From positions 174,036 through 238,035 of the forward strand of contig HE978651.1 in the NCBI GenBank assembly GCA_000285855.2: a stretch of 64,000 nt of DNA, in the 5' to 3' direction. Numbering within the stretch: position 1 is the stretch's first letter; each line of letters begins with the position of its first letter. Of this stretch, positions 35,390-44,636 are shown in pieces. Both the position numbers and the translations under genes were made by a program. Under the pieces are notes generated by a model that searched no databases, was not told the origin of the DNA, and was given only the letters and a program-made list of their open reading frames with translations. The DNA is from Ruminococcus sp. JC304. Lineage in GTDB: Bacteria; Bacillota; Clostridia; Lachnospirales; Lachnospiraceae.

Positions 35390-37168
35390 TCATAAAAGTT
35401 TCAGCAGTACAATGGAGTCAAAGTGGTCTGTGCGGTCAAGCCACTGGTAAGCTCCGTCATATTTCCGGCAGATATCCTCTATGATAGACAGTCCAAATCC
35501 ATGGGAGAGCAAGGGATTGTAAGATTCCTTTTTGGTAGTCTGATGGTTAAAAATCTGTTCCGGATTCTTGGTATTATGAAGATAGATGGACAGACATTCT
35601 CCGGAAAATTCTGTGGACAGACGGATAAAAGGTTTCTGGCTGCCGGACTGGAGACAGGCTTCTATGGCATTGTCCATCAGGTTAAAAAATACACTGCACA
35701 GATCTGTGATCTCTATGGAAAGTTTATCAGGCAGAAATATTTCATAAGAAACCTGAATATGATACTGTTCTGCCCGAAGTTTCTTTCCCTCCAGAATTGC
35801 CTGTATCAGGTTATCCTGACAATAAGGATGAAAACGTTCCTTCTGAAAAGCATGGCTGAAACGATCAAGGGCAGCGGCTGCTTCCGAATATTTGTGATTG
35901 CTTAATAAGTTCTGGATATGTGTCAGGGCAGACTTCGTTTTTGTCTGCAGTGCATAGGTTTCTTCTGTGCGGAAATGAAGATGCTCCATCTGCTCCTGCT
36001 CCATCTGATGCTGTTTTTGGAGCATGGAGAACTGAGAAGCTATCTGGATTTTTTTTAACTGGTCATTTAGTGTTTGGTAGAAAATGATGCAGATGAAAAC
36101 CAGAAGAACTCCCAGGATAAAAAATTCCAGGCTGGTTTCCTGTGGGTAAAGTGTGGCCAGGAAATAAGTGAGCTGAAACAGAAAAGTGCTGATGAAAAGC
36201 AGAGGGGTTGACCGGAACTGATTTTGGGAAGGATTTGCTGTAAAGTCTGCGGATGGTGAATCTGTTTTTTCAAAAGTATGACTGGGAGCTGCTTTCTGGG
36301 AAAGCACAGATCCCAGATATTTGTCTGCTTCGCTGTAATTTTGGGCATTTATCAGATATGACAGAGAAAACAGGTGATTCTCTATATCGTGATTCCATTT
36401 ACGCAGGCTGGCGTATTCTGCACTTAGTGTTTTAGATGTATTTAACTGCTCCTTCAGAAGAAGAGCCTCCTGCTGATGGCAGATATGCTTTTCATGTTGA
36501 AGGCGCAAGGTGCAGATTGCCCGATAAAACAGAAAAGATCCCAGTATGCATAATATCCAATACAAAATGCAGAAAAAGATTTTAAGAAAAAGGGAGCACG
36601 GAAGTGCCAGCAGGTTATTGGCCAGTGCCGGAAGGATGACAGGAGAAAGTAGTTCAAAGAAAGTGACGGCTTTGAGGTAGCTGAAACACTGCTGCAAAAT
36701 ATGGGCCACTTTTTTCATCAGGAACAATCCAAGAGCCATATTGAAGAATTGGATGATCAGGAATTCTACAGGGGAGCACTGGGATCTCAGAGTGGAGGGA
36801 GTATACATGACAGTGGGGAACAGCAGATTATGGATCTGAAGAAAAACGCTGGAAGCAACGATCTCTGCACAGGTTTCCAATAGTACGAAAATAAAATAAA
36901 CAGCCAGTTTTTGCAGAAAAGAGGCATGGAATCCAATAAAAACACAACCCAGGATAAGAATCTGAATCAGGAGCGTAAATTCTCCGCTGAGGGCGCTTCT
37001 CTTCATCAAGAAGCACAGGCTCATGGGTAAAGTGAAAAGGAACAGCAGGAAAAACAGTGAGATTTTATTCCTCACAGGAAGGAGCCGTCTGGAAAAATAA
37101 AGGATTGCAAAATTGGTATAAACGGCTGCAAGAATATCCAGGAAAAGATTAAGGACAGTTTCGCTCAT
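35390..37168 (-). CDS. GHKL-type sensor histidine kinase with duplicated core
   Basis: 592 residues from the ATG at 37168, which overlaps the response-regulator stop (ATGA). Residues ~1-220 contain six or so membrane helices, as in AgrC-like sensors. A dimerisation helix with phospho-acceptor His follows (SLRKWNHDIENHLFSLSYLI, His260). Instead of the ATPase domain, two more membrane helices come next (about 320-340 and 346-364), then a second coiled dimerisation segment lacking His (ALQTKTKSALTHIQNLLSNH), and only then the ATPase domain with N box FFNLMDNAIEA (Asn500) and G box HGFGLSIIED. It pairs with the LytTR regulator upstream. Confidence 0.85.
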   Translation of the reverse strand: MSETVLNLFLDILAAVYTNFAILYFSRRLLPVRNKISLFFLLFLFTLPMSLCFLMKRSALSGEFTLLIQILILGCVFIGFHASFLQKLAVYFIFVLLETCAEIVASSVFLQIHNLLFPTVMYTPSTLRSQCSPVEFLIIQFFNMALGLFLMKKVAHILQQCFSYLKAVTFFELLSPVILPALANNLLALPCSLFLKIFFCILYWILCILGSFLFYRAICTLRLQHEKHICHQQEALLLKEQLNTSKTLSAEYASLRKWNHDIENHLFSLSYLINAQNYSEADKYLGSVLSQKAAPSHTFEKTDSPSADFTANPSQNQFRSTPLLFISTFLFQLTYFLATLYPQETSLEFFILGVLLVFICIIFYQTLNDQLKKIQIASQFSMLQKQHQMEQEQMEHLHFRTEETYALQTKTKSALTHIQNLLSNHKYSEAAAALDRFSHAFQKERFHPYCQDNLIQAILEGKKLRAEQYHIQVSYEIFLPDKLSIEITDLCSVFFNLMDNAIEACLQSGSQKPFIRLSTEFSGECLSIYLHNTKNPEQIFNHQTTKKESYNPLLSHGFGLSIIEDICRKYDGAYQWLDRTDHFDSIVLLKLL

Positions 37169-37896
37169 GATTCTACCTCTTTGTGATGTACAAGTTTCAT
37201 AAAAGCAAGAGAATCTTTTACAGACTGATAATAGGAACGGCTTACAGGTACAGTATGGCCTCCGGACAGCTGTATTCCCTGATGGCTGTAGGTGCATACT
37301 GCATGAAGATTCACGCAGAAACTGTTATGGCACCGGCAGAAATCCGGTTTCAGCTGCTCGGCCAGATCATGAAGCCGTTCTTTGGTTGTATAAGCGTAAT
37401 CTCTGGTGTGGATGATGGTTTGACGCAGATTACGCTCCAGATATAAAATTTCAGATTTTTGTACCTGATAATTTCTGGAATTCATGGAAAAGTACAGATA
37501 TTGTTCCTGTCTGTCTGCAAGTTTGCGGCAGGCTGCCTGCAGTGCCAGTGGCAGATATTTGGCCATCTGCAGTTTATGGATGAAATATACATGCTCAGTC
37601 TCATATACAGCAGTGGCATATTGGAGATACTGGCTGATAAAAATAATCTGGGAGTCCGGACAAAGCTTGTTGATCTGATCTGCCAGCGCAATACCATTCA
37701 TAGAATTTTCGCCCAGATCAATATCCATTAAAATAATGGAATAAGGACAGCTGGATGTAGAATTGGAAATTGTTTCCAAAAGTTCATTTCCGGTAGAAAA
37801 ATGGCAGGTCTGAAAAGTGTTTTCCGGTAAATCCCTGAGAATGGAGCAGATGATTTCATAATGCTGTGGATTATCTTCGCAGATAGCAAGATTCAT
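37165..37896 (-). CDS. LytTR-family response regulator
   Basis: 243 residues. The receiver domain starts MNLAICEDNPQHYEII, has the phospho-acceptor Asp in IILMDIDLGENSMNG and SQIIFISQY. The C-terminal LytTR DNA-binding domain (about residues 135-235) reads SRNYQVQKSEILYLER, CRCHNSFCVNLHAV and VPVSRSYYQSVKDSL. Such regulators bind pairs of direct repeats. Preceded by AAGGAG and translationally coupled to the kinase gene. No AgrB/AgrD-type peptide gene is adjacent; the nearest possible target is the short transcript at 38085-38345. Confidence 0.92.
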   Translation of the reverse strand: MNLAICEDNPQHYEIICSILRDLPENTFQTCHFSTGNELLETISNSTSSCPYSIILMDIDLGENSMNGIALADQINKLCPDSQIIFISQYLQYATAVYETEHVYFIHKLQMAKYLPLALQAACRKLADRQEQYLYFSMNSRNYQVQKSEILYLERNLRQTIIHTRDYAYTTKERLHDLAEQLKPDFCRCHNSFCVNLHAVCTYSHQGIQLSGGHTVPVSRSYYQSVKDSLAFMKLVHHKEVES

Positions 37897-38084
37897 AGTT
37901 GGGGACTCCTTTTGTATATGGAAATATTTGTTGAAATATATGGAATTATCATACTGCTAAATGTCGAATTGTGCAATAGTCACTGTTCCTTGTGTTTTTG
38001 GAAACAGTAACGATAAAAGATGCAAAATATGTAGCAAACTATGTCTATTTATGTCGATAAAGGTTATGGATGGAAGGTTCGTGA

Positions 38085-38345
38085 TATAATCGGCATATGG
38101 AAACGAAGGAGAAAATAAAAATCCTGAAGAACTTTTAACGCTGCATATATATTGAAATCATCTGGTTTCCATGGAAGAAGAAAAGAAAATATTATGAGAA
38201 AGATCGTTTTATAAAAACAATATATAAGCAGCGTTTACGAAGTAATTGAGAAAAAAGATACAAAAAATATTTATATTGGACGATGATGATGTGTGAACAA
38301 TCCCCGGAGGCCGGAAATGGTTTTCGGGGATTGCTTGCTTTTTGG
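38085..38345 (+). ncRNA. Candidate short structured transcript upstream of the two-component genes
   Basis: The 37897-38429 gap has no convincing gene. It holds spaced ATGT repeats (ATATGTAGCAAACTATGTCT, then ATTTATGTCG, about 38027-38055; 10-11-bp spacing), a -10 TATAAT at 38085-38090 with a weak -35, a long-range inverted repeat (38137-38154 with 38218-38235, 17 of 18 matching), and an intrinsic terminator AATCCCCG/CGGGGATT (38299-38332) followed by GCTTGCTTTTT. Only ORFs under 15 codons occur. This looks like a ~250-nt regulated RNA or a tiny-peptide message. Confidence 0.45.
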
Positions 38346-38429
38346 GATTGCAGAACATCGTTATATATGATTATAATGTAAAAGATAACACTGGTTAAAA
38401 AATAAGTATGAGATCAGAGAGGGTATAGT

Positions 38430-39725
38430 ATGATGAATACAAAGGAAATCAGCGGAAAACGTCAGATGGAGTTTCTGGCAGATTTTGATTATATCAGGGA
38501 GGCAGGAACAGAAGGCGAGGCAAAAGCAGCAGAGCGGATCAGAGCAGAGTTGGGAAGTTTTGGGGTGGAGAGTCATCTGGAGGAATTTGCCTTTTCTGCT
38601 TTTCAGATAAAAAAGGCAACACTGACCGTTACAAAGCCATACAGAAAGGAATATACAGTAACCGGATATGGCAGATGCGGAAATACCACAGAAGAGGGGA
38701 CAGAGGCGGCTTTCTTGTATGCGGAAAATGGAGATGATATCAATCTTTCCTATGCAAAGGGAAAAATTGTAATGGTCAATGAAGTGGTGAGAGTAGAAAT
38801 GTATCAGAAGCTGCAGCAAGCCGGAGCAGTTGGATTTATCAGTATAGCGGGAACACCGCTGGATGAAGGAGTTGATCTGACTCCACGTGCCTACAGTCTG
38901 CCCAGAAATCTGCAAGGAGAAAAAGATCAGCAGGTTCTTGAAGACATAGAGAAAGAAGCCGAAAAATACAGTAAAAGAATGCCGGGAATCAGCATTCACT
39001 ATAAGGATGCAGTAGAACTGGTTACTAAAGGTGCATCCCAGGTATGTCTGACTGTCCGGCAGGAAATCATCACACGTACTTCTCGTAATGTGGTAGCGCG
39101 CATAGAAGGAACTGATAAAGGGGAAGAAATCTTGACTCTTACTGCACATTATGATTCTGTGCCTGAGGGACCGGGAGCTTATGACAATATGGCAGGCGGA
39201 GCTATTATTATGGAACTCTGTAGATATTTTAAGTCATACAGACCGCGCAGAACGATTGAGTTTGTATGGTTTGGGGCAGAGGAAAAGGGCCTTCTGGGAA
39301 GCCAGAATTATATCAGAGTTCATGAGAAGGAACTGGCAGCTCATCGCTTTAATATGAATGTGGATCTGGCCGGACAGCTCGTAGGAGGAACTGTTGTGGG
39401 AGTAACAGCAGATATTTCTGTCTGTGAGCTGATTACTCATATGGCACAGGAAATCGGGATTGGAATGTCAGTGAAGAATCAGATATGGGGAAGCGATTCC
39501 AACACCTTTGCGAGGAAGGGAATTCCGGCTATGACTTTAAACAGGGATGGTTTTGGTATGCATACCCGTCATGATACCATTGCGTTACTGTCAGACTGGT
39601 CATTGGAGAGAAGTGCGATCCTTCTGGGATATATTGCAGAGGAGTTGGGAAACAGGGAAAACTTCCCCTTTGAACGAAAAGTGCCTGAGAATTTTATCAG
39701 TCAGTTGGAAAAATACTTTGCATAA
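38430..39725 (+). CDS. M28-family aminopeptidase
   Basis: 431 residues, cytoplasmic by lack of a signal. Zinc and catalytic motifs: LTAHYDSVPEGPGAYDNMAG (His ligand, bridging Asp), VWFGAEEKGLLGSQ (catalytic and ligand Glu), NVDLAGQLVG (Asp) and MHTRHDTIALL (last His). A PA-like insert lies between residues ~100 and 200 (YAKGKIVMVNEVVR). It belongs to the same family as the larger peptidase at 3017-5080 but is not a close copy. It ends about 300 bp before the peptide transporter operon and may supply amino acids from imported peptides. Confidence 0.88.
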   Translation: MMNTKEISGKRQMEFLADFDYIREAGTEGEAKAAERIRAELGSFGVESHLEEFAFSAFQIKKATLTVTKPYRKEYTVTGYGRCGNTTEEGTEAAFLYAENGDDINLSYAKGKIVMVNEVVRVEMYQKLQQAGAVGFISIAGTPLDEGVDLTPRAYSLPRNLQGEKDQQVLEDIEKEAEKYSKRMPGISIHYKDAVELVTKGASQVCLTVRQEIITRTSRNVVARIEGTDKGEEILTLTAHYDSVPEGPGAYDNMAGGAIIMELCRYFKSYRPRRTIEFVWFGAEEKGLLGSQNYIRVHEKELAAHRFNMNVDLAGQLVGGTVVGVTADISVCELITHMAQEIGIGMSVKNQIWGSDSNTFARKGIPAMTLNRDGFGMHTRHDTIALLSDWSLERSAILLGYIAEELGNRENFPFERKVPENFISQLEKYFA

Positions 39726-39843
39726 GTGTTTTCGGTGAAGTGACGGTGAATTGTAATAAGAAGATAAAATCGACAAAATAATAATAAACAAGAATGATTA
39801 CGGATTGATTTATGGTGATTTATGCCAAAAATCTCCATATTTA

Positions 39844-39915
39844 TTGGTACAATACCAACAAAGTGATATAAAATACGATAAAATAATTGACAATACGATG
39901 GCATACTGCTATACT
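39844..39915 (+). promoter_or_regulatory. Promoter and candidate operators of the peptide transporter operon
   Basis: TTGACA (39887-39892), exactly 17 bases, and TATACT (39910-39915) form a near-consensus promoter about 107 bp ahead of the binding-protein start. Upstream is a dyad TTGGTA-caa-TACCAA (39844-39858), and AATACGAT occurs twice, 20 bp apart (39872-39879 and 39892-39899), the second overlapping the -35 box. These are candidate sites for the DeoR regulator encoded in the operon. Confidence 0.7.
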
Positions 39916-40021
39916 TGAACTCAAGTTAAGACAAAAATATAGAAACACTTTTTTTGTACCTAAAATTAACTGCACGATTGTAACTAATCAACAATGTACA
40001 GAGAGAAAAGGAGAAAAAACT

Positions 40022-41632
40022 ATGAAAATGTACAAAAAAGTTTTGGCAGCAGCACTTGCAGGCGCAATGGCAGTTTCCATGTCAGCAACAGCTTTCGCAG
40101 CAGATGAGAATGGCTATATCGTTAAAGCCACAAATGAAGATTCCAAATCATCTGACAATGATCTGGTGATCGCTATTGAAGGAAGCGTAAGTTCCATGGA
40201 CCCGGCAAACATTCCGGACACAAATGCAATTTCTGCTACACGTGGTGTATATGAAACATTAGTTTCTTTCGATGACAATCAGGAGCTGGTAGGAAAACTG
40301 GCTGAATCCTGGGAAATTTCCGATGATTCCCTTACCTATACTTTTAAGCTTCGTCAGGGTGTTAAGTTCCAGGACGGAACAGACTTTAATGCAGCAGCAT
40401 TCAAAGCAAACTATGACCGTGTAGTTGACAAGGACAATAACCTTCGTCAGAGAAGAACCTTTATCATTGCTAATGCAGACGGTTCTGAAACTTCTCGTGT
40501 AGAGAGTATTGAAACACCGGATGATTACACAGTAGTTATCAAACTGGCAAAAGCATGGGCTCCATTTATCAACCGTCTGACACAGTTCTGTATGATCAGC
40601 CCGGCAGCTCTTGAAGAGTATGGCAATGATATCATGAATCATCCATGCGGAACAGGCCCATATGTATGTACAGAATGGGAAGAAGGAGATCACACAAGCT
40701 TTGCACGCAACGAAGAGTACTGGGGAGAGAAACCAGGCGTTGATACAGTAACAATCAGAGAAGTTCCGGAAGCAGGTGCACGTACAGCTATGCTTCAGAC
40801 AGGTGAGGCAGACTTCATTTATCCTACACCATCTGATCAGATTGAAGCGATCAAAGGAACAGATGACGTTAACATTCTTACAGCAGATTCAAACATCATG
40901 AGATATGTAACTCTGAATATGGATCTGGAACAGCTTTCTGATGTAAAAGTACGTCAGGCTATGAACTATGCAATTGATAAAGATGCATATATCCAGTTAA
41001 TGTATTCAGGATACGGAAAACCTGCTACATCTGTAGTTCCGTCTATCATCGGTGGATATGAAGAGCAGGAAGCTTACACATATGATGTGGAAAAAGCAAA
41101 AGAGCTTATGAAAGAAGCAGGATACGAAGATGGCTTCAAGCTTACACTCTGGGGTGATAACACAACTCAGGAAATCAAAGGTATGACATTTATTTCCCAG
41201 CAGCTTGCTCAGATCGGTATTGAAGTAGAGGTTCAGCCGATGGAGCCTGCAACAGTAGGTGATAAGATCTATGTTGACAAAGATGAAGCTGAGATCAATA
41301 TGTGGTATGTAAACTGGTCTGCATCTGACTTCACAATGGATGGTTCCTTACGTTCTCTGCTCTACAGCTCCATGTGTCCTCCAACCAGTGCAAATACAGC
41401 ATACTTCAACGATGCTGATTTTGACAAAGATCTGGATGAAGGTCTTGCAACTGCAAATGAAGAAGAACAGGCTAAATATTATGGCGATGCTCAGAAAATC
41501 GCATGGGAAGCTTGCCCATGGCTGTTCCTTGGTAACGACCAGATTATCTACTCTACAAAATCTTACCTGTCTGGTGTATATGTATCTCCGGACGGAGCAT
41601 TCAACTTCGCAAATGCAACTTTAGCACAGTAA
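40022..41632 (+). CDS. Peptide ABC transporter substrate-binding protein (DppA/OppA family)
   Basis: 536 residues from the ATG after AAAGGAG. Signal peptide KVLAAALAGAMAVSMSATAFA-AD with no lipobox cysteine, unusual for a Gram-positive binding protein, which is normally a lipoprotein. The mature part is SBP family 5: DLVIAIEGSVSSMDPAN, VYETLVSFDDNQELVGKLAE, SYTFKLR-like YTFKLRQGVKFQDGTDF, and NHPCGTGPYVCTEWEEGD. Family members bind di- and oligopeptides, nickel chelates or glutathione. It is the first gene of an operon with two permeases and two ATPases; the substrate is inferred to be a peptide or glycopeptide. Confidence 0.9.
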   Translation: MKMYKKVLAAALAGAMAVSMSATAFAADENGYIVKATNEDSKSSDNDLVIAIEGSVSSMDPANIPDTNAISATRGVYETLVSFDDNQELVGKLAESWEISDDSLTYTFKLRQGVKFQDGTDFNAAAFKANYDRVVDKDNNLRQRRTFIIANADGSETSRVESIETPDDYTVVIKLAKAWAPFINRLTQFCMISPAALEEYGNDIMNHPCGTGPYVCTEWEEGDHTSFARNEEYWGEKPGVDTVTIREVPEAGARTAMLQTGEADFIYPTPSDQIEAIKGTDDVNILTADSNIMRYVTLNMDLEQLSDVKVRQAMNYAIDKDAYIQLMYSGYGKPATSVVPSIIGGYEEQEAYTYDVEKAKELMKEAGYEDGFKLTLWGDNTTQEIKGMTFISQQLAQIGIEVEVQPMEPATVGDKIYVDKDEAEINMWYVNWSASDFTMDGSLRSLLYSSMCPPTSANTAYFNDADFDKDLDEGLATANEEEQAKYYGDAQKIAWEACPWLFLGNDQIIYSTKSYLSGVYVSPDGAFNFANATLAQ

Positions 41633-41652
41633 TAACAAAGATGTTTAATCAG

Positions 41653-41686
41653 GAGAACTGCCATAAGCTTTACTATGGCAGTTCTC
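41653..41686 (+). terminator. Intercistronic hairpin after the binding-protein gene
   Basis: GAGAACTGCCATA (41653-41665) and TATGGCAGTTCTC (41674-41686) pair perfectly over 13 bp with an eight-base loop. No T run follows, so it is more likely a partial terminator or RNA-stabilising hairpin that raises the binding protein over the membrane genes. Confidence 0.6.
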
Positions 41687-41797
41687 TGACTCTAAAACCT
41701 TTTTCAAACACATTCTTAAGTAAAAATAACCGGATTTCCGGTAATAAAAAACTGAAATACAGGAAAAGAATCAATATAAATGATAAGGAGGAAAACT

Positions 41798-42718
41798 ATG
41801 GGACGTTATTTAGGTAAACGTTTGGTAAGCACGATCCCGCTGCTTCTGGTTATCTCATTTGTAGTATTTATGTTTATCCATATGATCCCTGGTGATCCGG
41901 CACGACTGATAGCCGGCCAGGATGCAACAAAGGAAGACGTAGCAGTTGTACGTGAACAGCTGGGACTTGATGAGCCGTTACTTGTACAGTATGGTCAGTA
42001 TATGAAAGGTCTTTTTACAGGAGATCTTGGAAATTCTATTAAAAACGGTAAAACAGTAGCAGAAACAATCGCACCAAGACTGAAACCAACTATTATGCTG
42101 ACTTTTTCATCCATGATCTGGGCAGCGATCATCGGTATTGCTATCGGTATCATCGCAGCTGTTTTTCATGGCAGGATCCTTGATTATGTAGGTATGGTAA
42201 TAGCAATTGCAGGTATATCTGTTCCAAGTTTCTGGTTAGGTCTGGAATTGATCCAGCTTTTTTCAGTAAGCCTGGGATGGCTTCCAACCAGCGGACTGGA
42301 GACCTGGAAGAGCTATATTCTTCCATCACTCACAATGGGAGCAGGAATCATGGCTGTACTTGCCAGATTCTCCAGATCCTCCATGCTTGAGACAATGCGT
42401 GAGGATTATGTGCGTACAGCACGTGCAAAAGGTCTCTCTGAATCACTGGTAGTTATGCGTCATGCATTTAAGAACTCTCTGATCGAGATCGTAACAGTAG
42501 CCGGACTTCAGATCGGTGGTCTTCTTTCCGGATCTGTTATGGCTGAGACTGTATTCTCTATCCCTGGTCTTGGACGTCTTCTTGTTGACTCCATCCAGCT
42601 TAGAGATTACAAGGTAGTTCAGGCACTGCTTCTGTTCTTTGCTACAGAATATATCCTGATCAACCTGGTCGTAGATGTTCTTTATGGCGTAATTAACCCA
42701 AGAGTACGTTATGAATAG
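41798..42718 (+). CDS. dppB: Peptide ABC transporter permease (DppB type)
   Basis: 306 residues from the ATG after AAGGAGG. The N terminus (RYLGKRLVSTIPLLLVISFV) and MIPGDPARLIAGQDAT are typical of DppB/OppB, with six membrane helices. The EAA loop contacting the ATPase reads REDYVRTARAKGLSE, and the end is DVLYGVINPRVRYE. It forms the membrane channel with DppC; the two genes are 13 bp apart. Confidence 0.92.
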   Translation: MGRYLGKRLVSTIPLLLVISFVVFMFIHMIPGDPARLIAGQDATKEDVAVVREQLGLDEPLLVQYGQYMKGLFTGDLGNSIKNGKTVAETIAPRLKPTIMLTFSSMIWAAIIGIAIGIIAAVFHGRILDYVGMVIAIAGISVPSFWLGLELIQLFSVSLGWLPTSGLETWKSYILPSLTMGAGIMAVLARFSRSSMLETMREDYVRTARAKGLSESLVVMRHAFKNSLIEIVTVAGLQIGGLLSGSVMAETVFSIPGLGRLLVDSIQLRDYKVVQALLLFFATEYILINLVVDVLYGVINPRVRYE

Positions 42719-42731
42719 AGGAGGAGAGAAG

Positions 42732-43631
42732 ATGGCAGATAAGAATACAACATCAACTATTAACCTTGCTGCTGCCGAAGAACTCCCTAAGGCACAGAGC
42801 AAGTTCAAAGAATTTGTCAAGAAATTCATGAAGAGAAAAACAGCAGTGATTTCTCTGGCATTTATTGTTTTTATTATTTTGATGGCGATCATAGGACCGT
42901 ATGTAGTTCCGTATGATCCTCAGGCACCTGATTACACAGCTATGATGCAGGGACCCAGCGCAGCTCATATCTGGGGAACCAATGAATACGGACAGGACGT
43001 ATTTTCACGTCTGATGGTCGGTACCAGACTTTCCCTGACATGTGCGCTGACAGCTACCATTATCGGTACAGCCCTTGGTGTTATCCTTGGACTGATCGCA
43101 GGCTTCTATGGAGGAATTATAGATTCTCTGATCATGAGATGCTGTGATGTACTTTTTGCTTTCCCTGATATCCTTCTTGCAATCGCAGTTGTTGCTATCA
43201 TCGGACAGGGTATGGTGAACGTTATGATCGCTGTTGCGGTATTTACAGTGCCGTCATTTGCGCGAATCATACGAAGTGCTACGATTTCCGTAAAACAGGC
43301 TCCTTATGTGGAAGTAGCCCGTTCTCTGGGATGTTCAAATATGAGAATTCTGTTTGTACACATTTTCCCCGGAACTATCCAGTCCATGATCGTTAACTTT
43401 ACAATGCGTGTAGGTACTGCGATTCTTGCAGCTTCATCCTTAAGTTTCCTGGGATTTGGTGCGAATGTTACAGAGCCTGACTGGGGTTCCATGCTTTCCA
43501 CAGGACGTAACTATCTGAACACAGCTCCTCATATGGTACTGTTCCCTGGTATTCTGATCTTCCTTACAGTTCTGGCATTTAACCTGCTGGGCGACGGTCT
43601 CAGAGATACCCTGGATCCAAAGATGAACTAG
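42732..43631 (+). CDS. dppC: Peptide ABC transporter permease (DppC type)
   Basis: 299 residues from the ATG at 42732 with GAGGAGGAGAG upstream; an earlier in-frame ATG at 42711 overlaps dppB and has no site. After an N-terminal cytoplasmic tail and helix the sequence shows VPYDPQAPDYTAMMQGPSAA, HIWGTNEYGQDVFSRLMVGT, and the EAA loop KQAPYVEVARSLGCSN. The end LLGDGLRDTLDPKMN is the classical DppC terminus. Confidence 0.92.
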   Translation: MADKNTTSTINLAAAEELPKAQSKFKEFVKKFMKRKTAVISLAFIVFIILMAIIGPYVVPYDPQAPDYTAMMQGPSAAHIWGTNEYGQDVFSRLMVGTRLSLTCALTATIIGTALGVILGLIAGFYGGIIDSLIMRCCDVLFAFPDILLAIAVVAIIGQGMVNVMIAVAVFTVPSFARIIRSATISVKQAPYVEVARSLGCSNMRILFVHIFPGTIQSMIVNFTMRVGTAILAASSLSFLGFGANVTEPDWGSMLSTGRNYLNTAPHMVLFPGILIFLTVLAFNLLGDGLRDTLDPKMN

Positions 43632-43643
43632 GAGGAAGAAGCC

Positions 43644-44633
43644 ATGGCAGAAAAATTATTAGAAGTAAAGAATCTCCGCACGGAGTTTAAAAGAGATAAG
43701 ACATGGGTGACAGCAGTCAATAACGTAAGTTTTTCTATCCAGCCAGGTGAGATCCTTGGTCTGGTAGGAGAGTCAGGATGCGGTAAATCTGTAACATCCC
43801 TTTCAGTTATGGGACTTCTGGCACGAAACAGTAAGATTTCCAACGGAGAGATCCTGCTCAATGGGAAGGATCTTCTCAAGGAAGATAAAAAAGGTATGAG
43901 AAAGATCAGAGGACGTGAAGTTGCCATGATCTTCCAGGAGCCTATGAACTCTCTGAATCCATGTATGAGAATTGAGAAACAGCTGACAGAAGCAATCCTT
44001 CTTCACAATAATTTCTCAAAAGAAGAAGCACACAACAGAGCATTTGAGGTACTGAAATCTGTAGGTATCCCTGAGCCGGATATGACACTGAAGAGTTACC
44101 CGCATCAGCTTTCAGGTGGTATGTGCCAGCGTGTTATGATCGCTATGGCAATGTCCTGTGAGCCGGAGCTTCTGATCGCAGATGAGCCTACAACAGCTCT
44201 TGACGTTACGATTCAGGCACAGATCCTGGAGCTGATGGAGGAGATCAGAGCCAAGAAAAATACAGGTATCCTGATGATCACACACGACCTTGGCGTTGTG
44301 GCAGAAATGTGTTCCAGAGTTGTTGTTATGTATGCGGGACGTATTGTGGAAGAGGCACCTGTACATGATCTGTTTGCAGATCCTAAGCATCCATATACAC
44401 AGGGTCTGATCGGTTCTGTGCCAAAGCTTGGAAGCGGTGTGGAATCCCTGCCGTCTATCCCGGGAAGTGTACCGGATCTGTCTGTGATGCCCAAGGGATG
44501 TAAATTTGCACCGAGATGTAAATATGCGACGGATATCTGCCATCAGCAGGAGCCGGAGCTTGTAAGCATCAATGAGGCAGGCACAAGAAAATGCAGATGT
44601 CATCTGCTGAACAAGAGTGGAAAGGAGGCATAA
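43644..44633 (+). CDS. dppD: Peptide ABC transporter ATPase (DppD type)
   Basis: 329 residues. Walker A is [11 protein letters not shown], the signature [15 protein letters not shown], Walker [18 protein letters not shown] and the switch His ITHDLG. The C-terminal oligopeptide-ABC tail contains [15 protein letters not shown], the cysteine pattern of DppD/OppD proteins. It starts 12 bp after dppC with AGGAGGAAG and ends 3 bp before dppF. Confidence 0.93.
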   Translation: MAEKLLEVKNLRTEFKRDKTWVTAVNNVSFSIQPGEILGLVGESGCGKSVTSLSVMGLLARNSKISNGEILLNGKDLLKEDKKGMRKIRGREVAMIFQEPMNSLNPCMRIEKQLTEAILLHNNFSKEEAHNRAFEVLKSVGIPEPDMTLKSYPHQLSGGMCQRVMIAMAMSCEPELLIADEPTTALDVTIQAQILELMEEIRAKKNTGILMITHDLGVVAEMCSRVVVMYAGRIVEEAPVHDLFADPKHPYTQGLIGSVPKLGSGVESLPSIPGSVPDLSVMPKGCKFAPRCKYATDICHQQEPELVSINEAGTRKCRCHLLNKSGKEA

Positions 44634-44636
44634 CCA

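Noticed and set aside
38097-38138. 13-codon ORF METKEKIKILKNF as a signal peptide
   Set aside because: It has no upstream ribosome site at proper spacing and no leader-like features; kept only as part of the candidate short transcript.
38361-39149. 262-codon minus-strand ORF opposite the M28 peptidase
   Set aside because: The plus strand has complete zinc-site motifs; the minus frame has no recognisable domain or ribosome site.
41653-41686. Hairpin between binding protein and permease as a riboswitch
   Set aside because: A simple 13-bp stem with no conserved core; an intercistronic stabilising or attenuating hairpin is enough.
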